In this document: positions 12,142 through 23,520 of the stretch, one piece after another
Position numbering within the stretch: the stretch's first letter is position 1
Layout of the letters: every line of letters starts with the position of its first letter
Assembly: GCF_030867145.1 (NCBI RefSeq)
Contig: NC_134419.1
Span: 1,302,001-1,366,000, forward strand
Length of the DNA stretch: 64,000 nucleotides
From: Opisthocomus hoazin
Taxonomy: Eukaryota; Chordata; Aves; Opisthocomiformes; Opisthocomidae
Direction: 5' to 3'
Notes under the pieces: model-generated
The model's database searches: none
The model's input: the letters and a program-made list of their open reading frames with translations, nothing else
What the model was told of the DNA's origin: nothing
Position numbers and translations under genes: made by a program

Positions 12142-12998
12142 GGGATCCATTGGCACCGGGGAGCCGTGCTGGCGAGCTCCACTGGACCACGGGATGCATC
12201 AGCACTGGGGAGCCGTGTCAGCAAGCTCCACTGGACCATGGGATGCATCAGCACTGGGGAGCTGTGCCGGCGAGCTCCGGCGGACCATGGGATGCATCGG
12301 CACCGGGGAGCTGTGCCGGTGAGCTCTGCTGGACCACGGGATGCATCGGCACTGGGGAGCCGTGCCGGTGAGCTCCGCTGGACCATGGGATGCATCGGCA
12401 CTGGGAGCCGTGCTGGTGAGGTCTGCTGGACCATGGGATGCATCGGCACTGGGGAGCCATGCCGGTGAGCTCCGCTGGACCATGGGATGCATCGGCACTG
12501 GGAGCCGTGCCGGTGAGCTCCGCTGGACCATGGGATGCATCGGCACTGGGGAGCCGTGCCGGCGAGCTCCGCCAGACCATGGGATGCATCGGCATTGGGG
12601 AGCTGTGTTGGTGAGCTCTGCTGGACCATGGGATGCATCAGCACTGGGGAGCTGTGCCGGTGAGCTCCACCAGACCATGGGATGCATCGGCACTGGGGAG
12701 CCGTGCTGGTGAGGTCTGCTGGACCACGGGATGCATCGGCACTGGGAGCCGTGCCGGTGAGCTCCGCTGGACCATGGGATGCATTGGCACTGGGGAGCCG
12801 TGCCGGTGAGCTCCGCTGGACCATGGGATGCATCGGCACTGGGAGCCGTGCCGGGGAGCTCCGCTGGACCATGGGATGCATTGGCACTGGGGAGCCGTGC
12901 CGGTGAGCTCTGCTGGACCATGGGATGCATCGGCACTGGGAGCCGTGCCGGGGAGCTCCGCTGGACCATGGGATGCATCAACACCAGGGAGCTGTGCA
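12142..12998. repeat. Minisatellite, 48/49-bp unit, about 17 copies
   Basis: Each unit runs GAGCTCCGCTGGACCATGGG, ATGCATCGGCACTGG(G), GAGCCGTGCCGGT. Units are either 48 or 49 bp depending on a G3/G4 run, so frames shift between units and produce overlapping long frames on both strands (minus-strand ones read MHPMVQRSSPARLP). No start context, splice sites or non-repeat coding is attached, so I treat it as non-coding. Confidence 0.95.
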
Positions 12999-13654
12999 CA
13001 GCCACCTCCCTGACACAGGGGCACGGTCAGTCCCCTGAACCCGCCTGGGTAAGTGACCCTGGGTGTTACAGGGGTCCATAACATCCCCCTGCTCCCCCCG
13101 TTCTCCTCCCTGCACATTACCCAGCTCTGCCACAGCTCCAGCTTCCCCAGCACGGTTCCCAAGCACAGCTGGGTGCCCTGGGAAGCCGGCAGCTCGGCTC
13201 GGGCGCCGGACCCTGCGCTGCACCCCTGCTATTGCCGCTCCCGGGGACTCACCCCCAGACATCGCCTTCCCAGAAGCAAGAAGACCCATTTGTCACACAC
13301 AAGTCTGATGGGAGCTGGTTTCGCGCTGGCAGCGTGCCTTGCTTTCCCGAAAACACAGCTCACGGAGGCCAAATTATCTCTGCTTCATCCCCGGGAGTCT
13401 GGCCGGGCTGCCTGCGCCCAGGAGCTGCGGAGCAAGGGACCCTGGACAGTGAGCCACGTGAAGCCGGGGGAACCCTGCTCGGAGCAAAAAGGGACCCCAG
13501 ACCCCAGGTTTTTACCGAAAAACAGCTCTCCAGGCGCCGCGGGGCTCGGCAGTTACGGCGTCTGCTCCGTTTTCCCAGCAGACCTGAGGCAAACCCTCCT
13601 GTTTGTCCCCGGTCCGAGCACCGACGGGAGTTAGAACGACTGTGGACCAGCTTA

Positions 13655-13707
13655 CGGTTGGACTTGATGATCTTAAAGCTCTTTTCCAAGCTGTGATTCT
13701 GTGACTC
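13655..13707 (+). mobile_element. CR1 3' tail fragment
   Basis: GGTTGGACTTGATGATCTTA, then a TTTTCCAA block and GTGATTCTGTG. It resembles the 3' end of the copy at 10776-11047. Only about 50 bp. Confidence 0.65.
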
Positions 13708-15418
13708 AAACCCAGCTCCTGCCTGCAGCTGAGCCGTTGATGCTCTGACACAAGCCTGGAAAAACCTATCCGCCTGCTGACCCATCAGCCGCAGTTTAAA
13801 AGTACAGGTTATTAAATTACATCTTTAATGACCAAGTCCAGAGGCCCAACACTAAATTTTTTGTTTTGAAGACTAAACCAGAGAAGAAGATGAATGGTGG
13901 TGCCTTGGTGTGTGTTTGCTGTGAGGTGGGAGCCGTGAGGGAGACGCGACCGACCGATCAGAGCCGGACCCGGCAGAGGAGGCTGGGGCACCGCTGCCCC
14001 GGCCGGCAACGACTGCTGCCGCTCCCCGGGGCTGCCCCGCTCCCCCGAGACCCGTCTGAACCTCACCCCAGCACCCCAGCTCCCCGGCACCACGGAGCTG
14101 GGCCTGCCCTTTGCTGTGGGCTCAGGAGAACCCCCCTTGTCCCCCCCAGCCCCACCAAACCCATCGCCAGGACGGAGCTGTGCCTGTGGGCTGGGCTCCT
14201 CGTCACAGAGAAGCAGGGATCACCTTTAACGAGCGCGCTGGAGCATCATGAGCCACACCAAACGAGGTGAACTGAGTTTCTTCAACAAGTCCAGCTGAAG
14301 ATGCGGCAATATTTGCTCAATATTGATAAAATAAAAGTGAAAAGCACATTTGTGCAATTGTTTCACGGAGATGTTTTAATCGAATCACAGGCGCAGGTCC
14401 CCAGGCACGCTGCGACGTCCCCGTCACCAGGGATGCTCCAGCCCACCTGGCAGCCCCGTTCCAGGAGACCCAGCCGGGGGGCTGCAGAGACCCCCACCCA
14501 CCCCAGCCCGCCCGCGGCTCTCGCTCGGAGACGTTTCCTTCGCCGGCACCGCTCCCGGCCGGGCTGTCCGCACGTACCCCGGCCGTCGGGAGAGTTTTGC
14601 AGGGGCGTGGAAACGAGATGAGCGAGAGAAATGAAACAGCTCTTTAAAGGCAGACAAGGTGATGAATAATCACCCCTTGGAGGAGTACGAAGCAGCAGTA
14701 ATTCACAGCAGGGAGAATTATTTTCTTTTAAAGGGAGGTGCGGTAAGGGATGTAACACAGCCAGGGAAAAACACAGCATAAAATACACCCGAAGCCACGA
14801 CAAGCGGCCCTGAAGCTGCTCAGCACCCTTTTTTCCGCTCCCTTCCTAACGGCAGCTCCGCGTGCCTCTCGCCGGCGGTGCCGGGGCTGCCGCGGCCGCG
14901 GTTTCGCTGCGCGTCGCGGGGGCACACGGGCAGATTCCCGGTGTTTCGGCGGGACCACGGCGCGTGCGAGGGCAACGCTTTGGCCACTCCACATGAGAAA
15001 GCAACTATTTAATGCTCACGGGTGGATCTGGAAGACCCTGAGCGAGACGATACCTGAGCACCTAATCCTCCAATCTTTTTGACTCGAACCAGGTGTCTTG
15101 CAAAACAGTCGCTTTGCTTCGGCAGCCGTGGGAGCAGTGAATCCTGCAGTTCTTTACACCAGTTTCGGGCCACATGCCATACCAAATTTAACCACCCCGC
15201 CTTAGCTGGAATACATGATGACAAGCAGGCAAGCAATAAATATACATTATTGCTCTACAAAACCAGACAAATATCTCTAGGAATATATACGTGGCCTTTA
15301 ACAAACGTTAGGATCCACCCCGCTGGAAGTGTGTGTCAAGAACGCCTCTCTCTTTATTCCATGTATTTCATCCTTCTTCTCCCACCACTGTTTTTCTAAC
15401 TTCTAATGATCGTTGGAA

Positions 15419-15817
15419 AATCACAGAATCACAGAATCACAGAATAGTAGGGGTTGGAAGGGACCTCTGTGGGTCACCCAGCCCAACCCCCTGCCCAAGC
15501 AGGGTCACCCAGAGCAGGCTGCACAGCACCGCGGCCAGGCGGGGCTGGAATATCTCCAGAGAAGGAGACTCCACAGCCTCCCTGGGCAGCCTGGGCCAGG
15601 GCTCCGTCACCCTCAGAGGGAAGAAGTCCTTCCTCGGGTTCAGCTGGAGCTTCCTCTGCTTCAGTTTGTGCCCGTTGCCCCTTGTCCTGTCGCTGGGCAC
15701 CACTGGAAAGAGTCTGGCCCCATCCTCCTGACCGCCACCCTGCAGATATTTAGAGGCATTTCGAAGGTCCCCTCGCAGCCTTCTCTTCTTCAGGCTGAAC
15801 AAGCCCAGCTCCCTCAA
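15419..15817 (-). mobile_element. CR1 [19 protein letters not shown] subtype
   Basis: Three tail units at 15419-15444, then 3' UTR and the last 126 codons of ORF2 on the minus strand. The 5' truncation falls in the LREL codons at 15817. The same diagnostic variants recur in the copy at 45340. Confidence 0.93.
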
Positions 15818-16268
15818 AATAGGAGTTTCTGTTAGAAACGAGAGGAATTTTCAACATAGCAACAAGGAAAGGTACAGGATAAACACGCTGCTCCGCGGAG
15901 ATGCAGCGTGGAGGGCTGTCTAGATGGCAGAATTCCTACGGATTCCGTGCGTCAGCTCCGTCACGCCACGACCGCGTCTGTTCCCAAACCAGGTCCGGCA
16001 CAGCCTCCCCCGCTGTAGCACCCAGCCTCTCCCTTCGGCTCCGCAGCCCCGGGGGCTCGGCGAGCGGGACCCTCCGTCCTCCGCCAGCCGCCGGGCAGGG
16101 TCCGGGCCAGGGCTCCGCATCCCGGCGTCACCGCGCTCGGGCACCGGCCGCTGGAACCAGGGGCTGGGTCGGCCCCGACCTGCAGCACCAGTGGGTTATG
16201 TCGCGACAGCAAGCCAGCCTGGCAGAAACCCTTCCCAGGAAACCACATCTCACTGGGCTCAAGCTGGG

Positions 16269-17343
16269 CAGACCCTCACCCTGCCTGTCGCAGACCCTCA
16301 CCTTGCCTGTCGCAGACCCTCACCTTGCCTGTCGCAGACCCTCACCTTGCCTGTCATGGACCCTCACCTTGCCTGACGTGGACCCTCACCTTGCCTGTCA
16401 CAGACCCTCACCTTGCCTGTCATGGACCCTCACCTTGCCTGTCGCAGACCCTCACCCTGCCTGTCGCAGACCCTCACCTTGCCTGTCACGGACCCTCACC
16501 TTGCCTGTCGCAGACCCTCACCCTGCCTGTCGCAGACCCTCACCTTGCCTGTCGCAGACCCTCAGCCTGCCTGTCGCAGACCCTCACCTTGCCTGTCGCA
16601 GACCCTCACCTTGCCTGTCATGGACCCTCACCTTGCCTGTCATGGACCCTCACCTTGCCTGTCGCGGACCCTCACCTTGCCTGTCGCAGACCCTCACCCT
16701 GCCTGTCATGGACCCTCACCTTGCCTGTCACAGACCCTCACCTTGCCTGTCACAGACCCTCACCTTGCCTGTCATGGACCCTCACCTTGCCTGACGTGGA
16801 CCCTCACCTTGCCTGTCACAGACCCTCACCTTGCCTGTCGCAGACCCTCACCTTGCCTGTCGCAGACCCTCAGCCTGCCTGTCGCAGACCCTCACCTTGC
16901 CTGTCACAGACCCTCACCTTGCCTGTCATGGACCCTCACCTTGCCTGTCGCGGACCCTCACCTTGCCTGTCGCAGACCCTCACCCTGCCTGTCATGGACC
17001 CTCACCTTGCCTGTCGTGGACCCTCACCTTGCCTGTCGCAGACCCTCACCTTGCCTGTCACAGACCCTCACCTTGCCTGTCATGGACCCTCACCTTGCCT
17101 GACGTGGACCCTCACCTTGCCTGTCACAGACCCTCACCTTGCCTGTCGCAGACCCTCAGCCTGCCTGTCGCAGACCCTCACCTTGCCTGTCGCAGACCCT
17201 CACCTTGCCTGTCATGGACCCTCACCTTGCCTGTCGCAGACCCTCACCCTGCCTGTCATGGACCCTCACCTTGCCTGTCGTGGACCCTCACCTTGCCTGT
17301 CGCAGACCCTCACCTTGCCTGTCGCAGACCCTCACCGTGCCAG
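16269..17343. repeat. Minisatellite, 22-bp unit, about 49 copies
   Basis: Unit CAGACCCTCACCTTGCCTGT plus CR. Units at 16269 and 17281 are exactly 46 x 22 bp apart, so length is conserved across the array. Because 22 is not a multiple of 3, all three plus frames cycle with a 66-bp period and stay open for up to 382 codons (LPVADPHLACRRPSPCLSQT). The GACGTGG variant recurs at 16375, 16793 and 17101, indicating block duplications within the array. Confidence 0.97.
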
Positions 17344-18383
17344 CCCTGCGCTGCAGAGCGTGCACCCGCGTGGAGCGGGTCACGGCGTCACGAGCTCCGT
17401 GCTGTATTCACCAGTGGAAACCTTGGGAAAACGTCAGCAAAAAAAGGGTTTGGCTCCGAGTCCTGCCTGTTAGCAGCTATTGCTCATCTTCAGTGCTAGG
17501 ATCGATCACCAAGTCCATAAAGAATTAGTAACAAATTCACTATTTGATTATTTGCCTTAAGACAAGGACGATCACAGAGACACAGACGATTCACCGGGCC
17601 GTGACAGTGTCCCACCTTTTCAACTAAAGTCACCTAAAAGTAATTTTTCTCCATATTCATTCAGCAGAATTACTCCTGTTTGTACGGATCCACGGGAAGA
17701 GGAGGGCACCGGAGCATCCCCGTAGCCACGGCAGCAGCCAGCTCGGAGCCCTGAACGCTGGTGTTAGCCGGCGCGGGTGCCCGCGGCCACACAGGCACGG
17801 CAACCCTTAAACTACATACCTGAGGGTTTAAGCAAATGGGGAAAGGAAGGAAAATGTCCTTTTTCCTTCCCCAAACTGAGTTAAAATAAAGACAGCCAAG
17901 TTCTCCCCCAAGGATCTTGGGGAAGAGCTGAGTAGGCACCTTCTCAACGTGAAAAGAGAAGGTGCAGAGTGTCACCAACCATCCCGAGAGAACTTCTGCC
18001 GCCAGAACCCGGACTCCACCAGCTCCCTCTGCTCCTCCCTGCCCGGCCACGCACCACCAGCACCTCCAGCTCGCTGCCCTGGTGAGGAGCATCCCGGCCC
18101 TGCAGCCCGGCGCTGACGGGACGGGCTCTGGAGAACCCCAGCGAGCACGGCGGCATTCGGGCACATCGCTGGGCTGCTCCGTGCCGCAGGAGGAGCAGAC
18201 CCGGGCTGGCACCGAGCCCTTCCCGCGCTGCTCCTCACCGCCCGCTTCGGCAGTCCCCGGGCCCGCTGGCCGCTGCGAACCCCTTCTCCCACCCGACATC
18301 GGAAATTCCTTCTCGCGGTCAGCTTCTCCGGAGAAAGATCTTGCTGCTATAGCAACAAAGCCATGATAAACAGATTATCCCAC
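17344..18383. other. No gene seen
   Basis: A 209-codon minus frame (17670-18299) is open through GC-rich sequence but shows no domain. Considered spurious. Confidence 0.55.
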
Positions 18384-19020
18384 GCAGCGTGCCCTGGCTG
18401 CCAAGAAAGCCAATGGGATCCTGGGGTGCATCAAGAAGAGTGTGGCCAGCAGGACGAGGGAGGTTCTCCTTCCCCTCTACACTGCCCTGGTGAGGCCCCA
18501 TCTGGAGTACTGTGTCCAGTTCTGGGCTCCCCAGTTCAAGAAAGATGAGGAGCTACTGGAGAGAGTCCAGCGGAGGGCTGCGAGGATGAGGAGGGGAGTG
18601 GAGCATCTCTCCTACGAGGAGAGGTTGAGGGAACTGGACTTGTTCAGCCTGGAGAAGAGAAGGCTGCGAGGGGACCTTATAAATGCCTACAAATATCTGC
18701 AGGGTGGGGGTCAGGAGGATGGGGCCAAGCTCTTTTCAGTGGTGCCCAGCGACAGGACAAGGGGCAATGGGCACAAACTGAGGCACAGGAAGTTCCGTCT
18801 GAACATGAGGAAGAACTTCTTCCCTCTGAGGGTGACGGAGCCCTGGCCCAGGCTGCCCAGGGAGGCTGTGGAGTCTCCTTCTCTGGAGATATTCAAGACC
18901 CGCCTGGACAAAGTCCTGTGCAGCCTGCTCTGGGTGACCCTGCTTGGGCAGGGGGTTGGGCTGGGTGACCCACAGAGGTCCCTGCCAACCCCTACTATTC
19001 TGTGATTCTGTGATTCTTTG
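18384..19020 (+). mobile_element. CR1 LINE, 5'-truncated
   Basis: Starts in the [17 protein letters not shown] region and carries an open 187-codon ORF2 tail (18442-19005), then the 3' UTR and tail ending in ATTCTTTG. Confidence 0.93.
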
Positions 19021-19805
19021 AAGCGAGCCGTACATCATCCCGATTCCGCTGCAGTGCTCCTCCCTGCGGGGTCCCTGCTCTCTCCCCTTCCTCCAAAAGG
19101 GGTGGGCTTGTGCGCTTCCAGCTGCAGCGGCTGGTGGAGAGATGACCGCTTGGCCGGGTGATGAACGTCACTCACGTCTACCGCTGCTTTGCTTTTCACG
19201 GTGCTTGGAGCTTCTGCGTAGCTCTGGCATTAAAAAGCCTGGTGGTCATCCCGACTCCAGCCTGCCAGCGTGGCACCACGCCTGCCTGCTGCCAGACCGT
19301 GGGACCCCCATCTTGCTGCCTCTGCACGGTCACATGCAGCCAACGCCAACTGCCCGTGACAATTAATATCTGTATTAATTACCACGTAGTTTTTGGGTGC
19401 TGCAGAGGTGCAGAAACGTGGAGTTAAAATCTTGTGGAAAATCTGCGCAGGGGAGCAGGAACATCCTGTGTCCGCTCTTAGGAGATGATAATGTTAAACA
19501 GGATGTCATTATGTCCTCATTAGTTATGGTCATAGACAATTATTGTTGGGGTTGAATATCTCTATTCAAACCGCCGAGCTCCACCTAGTCTCCAAACGAA
19601 TCCCGAAGGGCAGTTTTTCCCTCTGAAATTAAAAACAAGTTTTCCCTCTGAAAAGTGCCAGAGAGTTAATAAAATCTGCTAATAACCAAATAAGCAAAAC
19701 TGCCGGCGGGATCTCAAGTGCCACTGCTGTGTCACCATGGAGATGGCTGGGAAATGGTGGCACTTTCCTCCCAGCCAGACCCAGCGAAGATTGGCTGGGC
19801 AAAGG
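19021..19805. other. No gene seen
   Basis: Anonymous DNA between a CR1 and the 15-bp minisatellite; AT-rich near 19480-19680. Confidence 0.6.
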
Positions 19806-20772
19806 GAAGGAGCTGCTGGAGACAGAGCCCTGGGAGAAGGAGCCTCTGGAGATGGAGCCCCAGGAGAAGGAGTCTCTGGAGAAGGAGCCCCAGGAAATGG
19901 AGCCCCAGGAGAAAGAGCCCCAAGAGAAGGAGTCTCTGGAGAAGGAGCCTCTGGAGAAAGAGCCTCTGGAGATTGAGCCCCAGGAGAAGGAGCCTCTGGA
20001 GATGGAGCCCCAGGAGATGGAGCCCCAGGAGAAAGAGCCCCAGGAGATAGAGCCTCTGGAGAAGGAGCCTCTGAAGATGGAGCCCCAGGAGAAGGAGCCT
20101 CTGGAGAAAGAGCCCCAGGAGAAGGAGCCTCTGGAGATGGAGCCAGAGGAGAAGGAGTCTCTGGAGAAGGAGCCCCAGGAGAAGGAGTCTCTGGAGAAGG
20201 AGCCCCAGGAAATGGAGCCCCAGGAGAAAGAGCCCCAAGAGAAGGAGTCTCTGGAGAAGGAGCCTCTGGAGAAAGAGCCTCTGGAGATTGAGCCCCAGGA
20301 GAAGGAGCCTCTGGAGATGGAGCCCCAGGAGATGGAGCCCCAGGAGAAAGAGCCCCAGGAGATAGAGCCTCTGGAGAAGGAGCCTCTGAAGATGGAGCCC
20401 CAGGAGAAGGAGCCTCTGGAGAAAGAGCCCCAGGAGAAGGAGCCTCTGGAGATGGAGCCAGAGGAGAAGGAGTCTCTGGAGAAGGAGCCCCAGGAGAAGG
20501 AGTCTCTGGAGAAGGAGCCCCAGGAAATGGAGCCCCAGGAGAAAGAGCCCCAGGAGAAGGAGTCTCTGGAGAAGGAGCCTCTGGAGAAAGAGCCTCTGGA
20601 GATTGAGCCCCAGGAGAAGGAGCCTCTGGAGATGGAGCCCCAGGAGATGGAGCCCCAGGAGAAAGAGCCCCAGGAGATAGAGCCTCTGGAGAAGGAGCCT
20701 CTGAAGATGGAGCCCCAGGAGAAGGAGCCTCTGGAGAAAGAGGCCCAGGAGAAGGAGCCCCAGGAGAAGGAG
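19806..20772. repeat. Minisatellite, 15-bp unit in 315-bp higher-order copies
   Basis: Units of GAG-AAG/ATG/ATT-GAG-CCT/CCC-CTG/CAG, read on plus as E[KMI]EP[LQ]. The rare variant CAGGAAATGG occurs at 19891, 20206 and 20521, exactly 315 bp apart (21 units). The plus frame 19729-20844 is open for 371 codons, and minus frames are open too (SPGAPSPE; RLLLLGL). No homologous protein is recognised. Confidence 0.95.
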
Positions 20773-22775
20773 GTCCCACCAGTGGAGCATCCCCCTGCGC
20801 AAGGGCAGCACTCTGAGCCTCCCCGGCAACTTCTCTGGCTGTAGACAGAGGGTCGGTCAGCAGGAGGGGCAGGAGCCCGCTTCCCCGGGCAGGTGAGGGG
20901 TGACCCAGCTCCCGGGAGGACCGGGTGGCTTCAGCGAAGCTGGAGGTCACTGCTTCTGCTGTCACAGAGTTGTGTGATAGCAGATCTGTCATTTCCTTTT
21001 CCAGAAAACACGGCAGGGCCGAGGGGGGTTTGTGTGGGACGACGGGCAGCCCCTAGCCCGACCGAGGGACCAGCTGGGCTGTTGGCAGGGGGACCACCAC
21101 CACGGGCTTCTGCTCGCTGCCGGGGTGAATGCTCTCCTCTGCTTCCCCTGACCCATCTGATCCCATCTGCTAGACCTTCATCAGGAGGACGGAGTAAAGC
21201 CAAAAGGAGGAGAAAAACAACAGTGACGGGAGGATAAATCAGGAGGCCAGAAGGTCTAAGGACTGCCCTCAGCCTGAGCTCATCCTCCGGGCAGCCCAGG
21301 CGCAGAGCTCACCGGGGCCAGCAGCAACCACGGCCGGTGGACGTGCAGCCCCGGGGGCTTCGAGCCAGGCAGGCTGGGGCTGTGGGCAGAGCACTGGCCT
21401 GGCTCCCGTTGTCCCCCGATCTTCCTTCTTCTGTTCCTCCATCCACCCGCCAACCGCTGCCACGCGTGCGGTCGGGGTGGGTGCTCTCCTCTGCCCGGCC
21501 ATGGAGCACGGCGCGTCCCTGCCAGGCTCACGCTTCGGGTACCGCTCCGTGAGGGCAGTCGCACCCACCACCGGCAATGGCATCTCTCTTCAGAGCTGAA
21601 AATGTCATTTATTTTCTGATCTGTCTTTTTTTTAATGCAGGAGGAAATCTTCACTGCCTTCCTCCTCGTTTATTACGGCCATGAAGTGAAACATGGTTTC
21701 CTCTTAAATCCAATCTAATTGAATTAATATCAATATTGTGCTGAGCCAGGCTAATCTAATCAGTGTCGATATTTAATATATTTTCTGCGAGTCGTGCTGA
21801 GAATGAGCTTCTTGCTTTCTGACATGGAGTCTGGCAAGAAGAAATGGCATTTTCTGCCAGCTGAGGAATCCACACTGAATATGAATTAAGGAGAGAAATC
21901 TGAGTTTTGGCTGAGCTGGGAGACCTTCTCCCCGTGACATTCGCGGTGGGGGGACCCCCTCCCCGGGGAGCCCACGGTGACATGGCCCTGCCACGGCACA
22001 GCATCCGCGGGGCTCTGACCTTCCCGCAGCGCCAGGACGGGGGACCTGGGGAATCCTCTTCCCAGAAAACAGCCCCACAAGAAACCGTGGACACCAAGCA
22101 CGTCCCCCTCCTCGCGGCACTCCGCACGCCCATCGGACAGAGCGGGACGAGCCGACACGAGGGGCTGCTGAGCAGGACCGATGTCTTCCTCACCCCGCAC
22201 CGCCCGGCACGGAGACCCAGGACGCAGCGGCTCGGTAACAACCCAGAAAGCGGCTGGGTTCCCTTTTTTAGTGTCAGCAAAAACACCGGGTTAGCAAGCG
22301 GCGCGAGTTACATTACGCAATATTCCCTGGCAAGGAAACAAAATAAATCCCAGATTCCTGCACGCGGCTGTCACGACGCACACGAGGAGCTCGGCACCAA
22401 GCACTGCGAAAGGAGTTTCATCCCTGGTGACCGCAGCAGAGCTCTGCTCCGTGCATCCGGCGGTAAAACCTGCTGAGCGCCGGTGCCGTGACCCCGCGGG
22501 GCAGACGGAGCCGCTCCCGGGTTCTGTGCAGGGAGCAGGCGCTCAGAGGGACGGGGTCGGAGCAGAACTGCCTCGTGGTTGGTTCTGGTGACAGCAGCAA
22601 GCTGAGTGCGGTTCGGCACGGTGCGGCACACAGTGCCCGTTTTGTGTCGGACCCGGCATCAAACGGATAATCTGATTCCACGGCGAGAGCTTTCCCCCCA
22701 GGGAAGAGGATGCTCGGGGCGTGGGGTCGGAGGGGGTCAGCACGGGTGGCCCCTGCTTGAGCCCACCACCCAGGT
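20773..22775. other. No gene seen
   Basis: Anonymous DNA, AT-rich around 21690-21790. Overlapping frames on both strands at 21260-21650 and 21750-22480 have no recognisable domains. Confidence 0.6.
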
Positions 22776-23520
22776 CACAGAATCACAGAATCCCAGCATG
22801 GCAGGGGTTGGAAGGGACCTCTGTGGGTCACCCAGCCCAACCCCCTGCCCAAGCAGGGTCACCCAGAGCAGGCTGCACAGCACCGCGTCCAGGCGGGGCT
22901 GGAATATCTCCAGAGAAGGAGACTCCACAGCCTCCCTGGGCAGCCTGGGCCAGGGCTCCGTCACCCTCAGAGGGAAGAAGTTCTTCCTCGGGTTCAGCTG
23001 GAACTTCCCTTGCTCCAGTTTGTGCCCATTGCCCCTTGTCCTGTCGCTGGGCACCACTGGAAAGAGTCTGGCCCCGTCCTCCTGACCCCCACCCTGCAGA
23101 TATTTAGAGGCATTTCTAAGGTCCCCTCTCAGCCTTCTCTTCTCCAGGCTGAACAAGCCCAGCTCCCTCAGCCTCTCCTCGTAGGAGAGATGCTCCAGTC
23201 CCCTCCTCATCCTCGTAGCCCTCCGCTGGACTCTCCCCAGTAGCTCCTCATCTTTCTTGAACTGGGGAGCCCAGCACTGGACCCAGCACTGCAGATGGGG
23301 CCTCCCCAGAGCAGAGCAGAGGGGGAGGAGAACCTCCCTCGCCCTGCTGGCCACACTCCTCCTCATGCACCCCAGGATCCCATTGGCCTTCTTGGCACCC
23401 AGGGCACGCTGCTGGCTCATGGTCACCCTGTCGTCCCCCAGCACTCCCAGTCCCTCCCCACAGAGCTGCTCTCCAGCAGGTCCCCCCCAGCCTGTCCTGG
23501 TGCCTGGGGCTGTCCCTCTG
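22776..23520 (-). mobile_element. CR1 [17 protein letters not shown] subtype
   Basis: Tail at 22776, open ORF2 remnant on the minus strand up to the [19 protein letters not shown] region. The 5' end fades near 23520, where the match to the LHLGRNNP codons is lost. Confidence 0.92.

Larger units (their letters stand above)
12999..16268. other. GC-rich anonymous DNA with two CR1 fragments
   Basis: High CpG density in places (13200-14100, 14400-14600, 14860-14960) but no associated exon with splice sites that I recognise. CR1 pieces at 13655 and 15419. Confidence 0.55.

Noticed and set aside
12069..13162. Long minus-strand frames reading MHPMVQRSSPARLP
   Set aside because: Three overlapping frames generated by the 48/49-bp array, none with unique coding sequence.
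16325..17473. 382-codon plus-strand frame, LPVADPHLA repeats
   Set aside because: It is one of three simultaneously open frames created by the 22-bp period; no start context, splice signals or non-repeat domain.
19679..20992. 437-codon minus-strand frame, SPGAPSPE repeats
   Set aside because: Antisense frame of the 15-bp minisatellite. The plus strand is equally open; I found nothing to mark it as a real serine/proline-rich protein.
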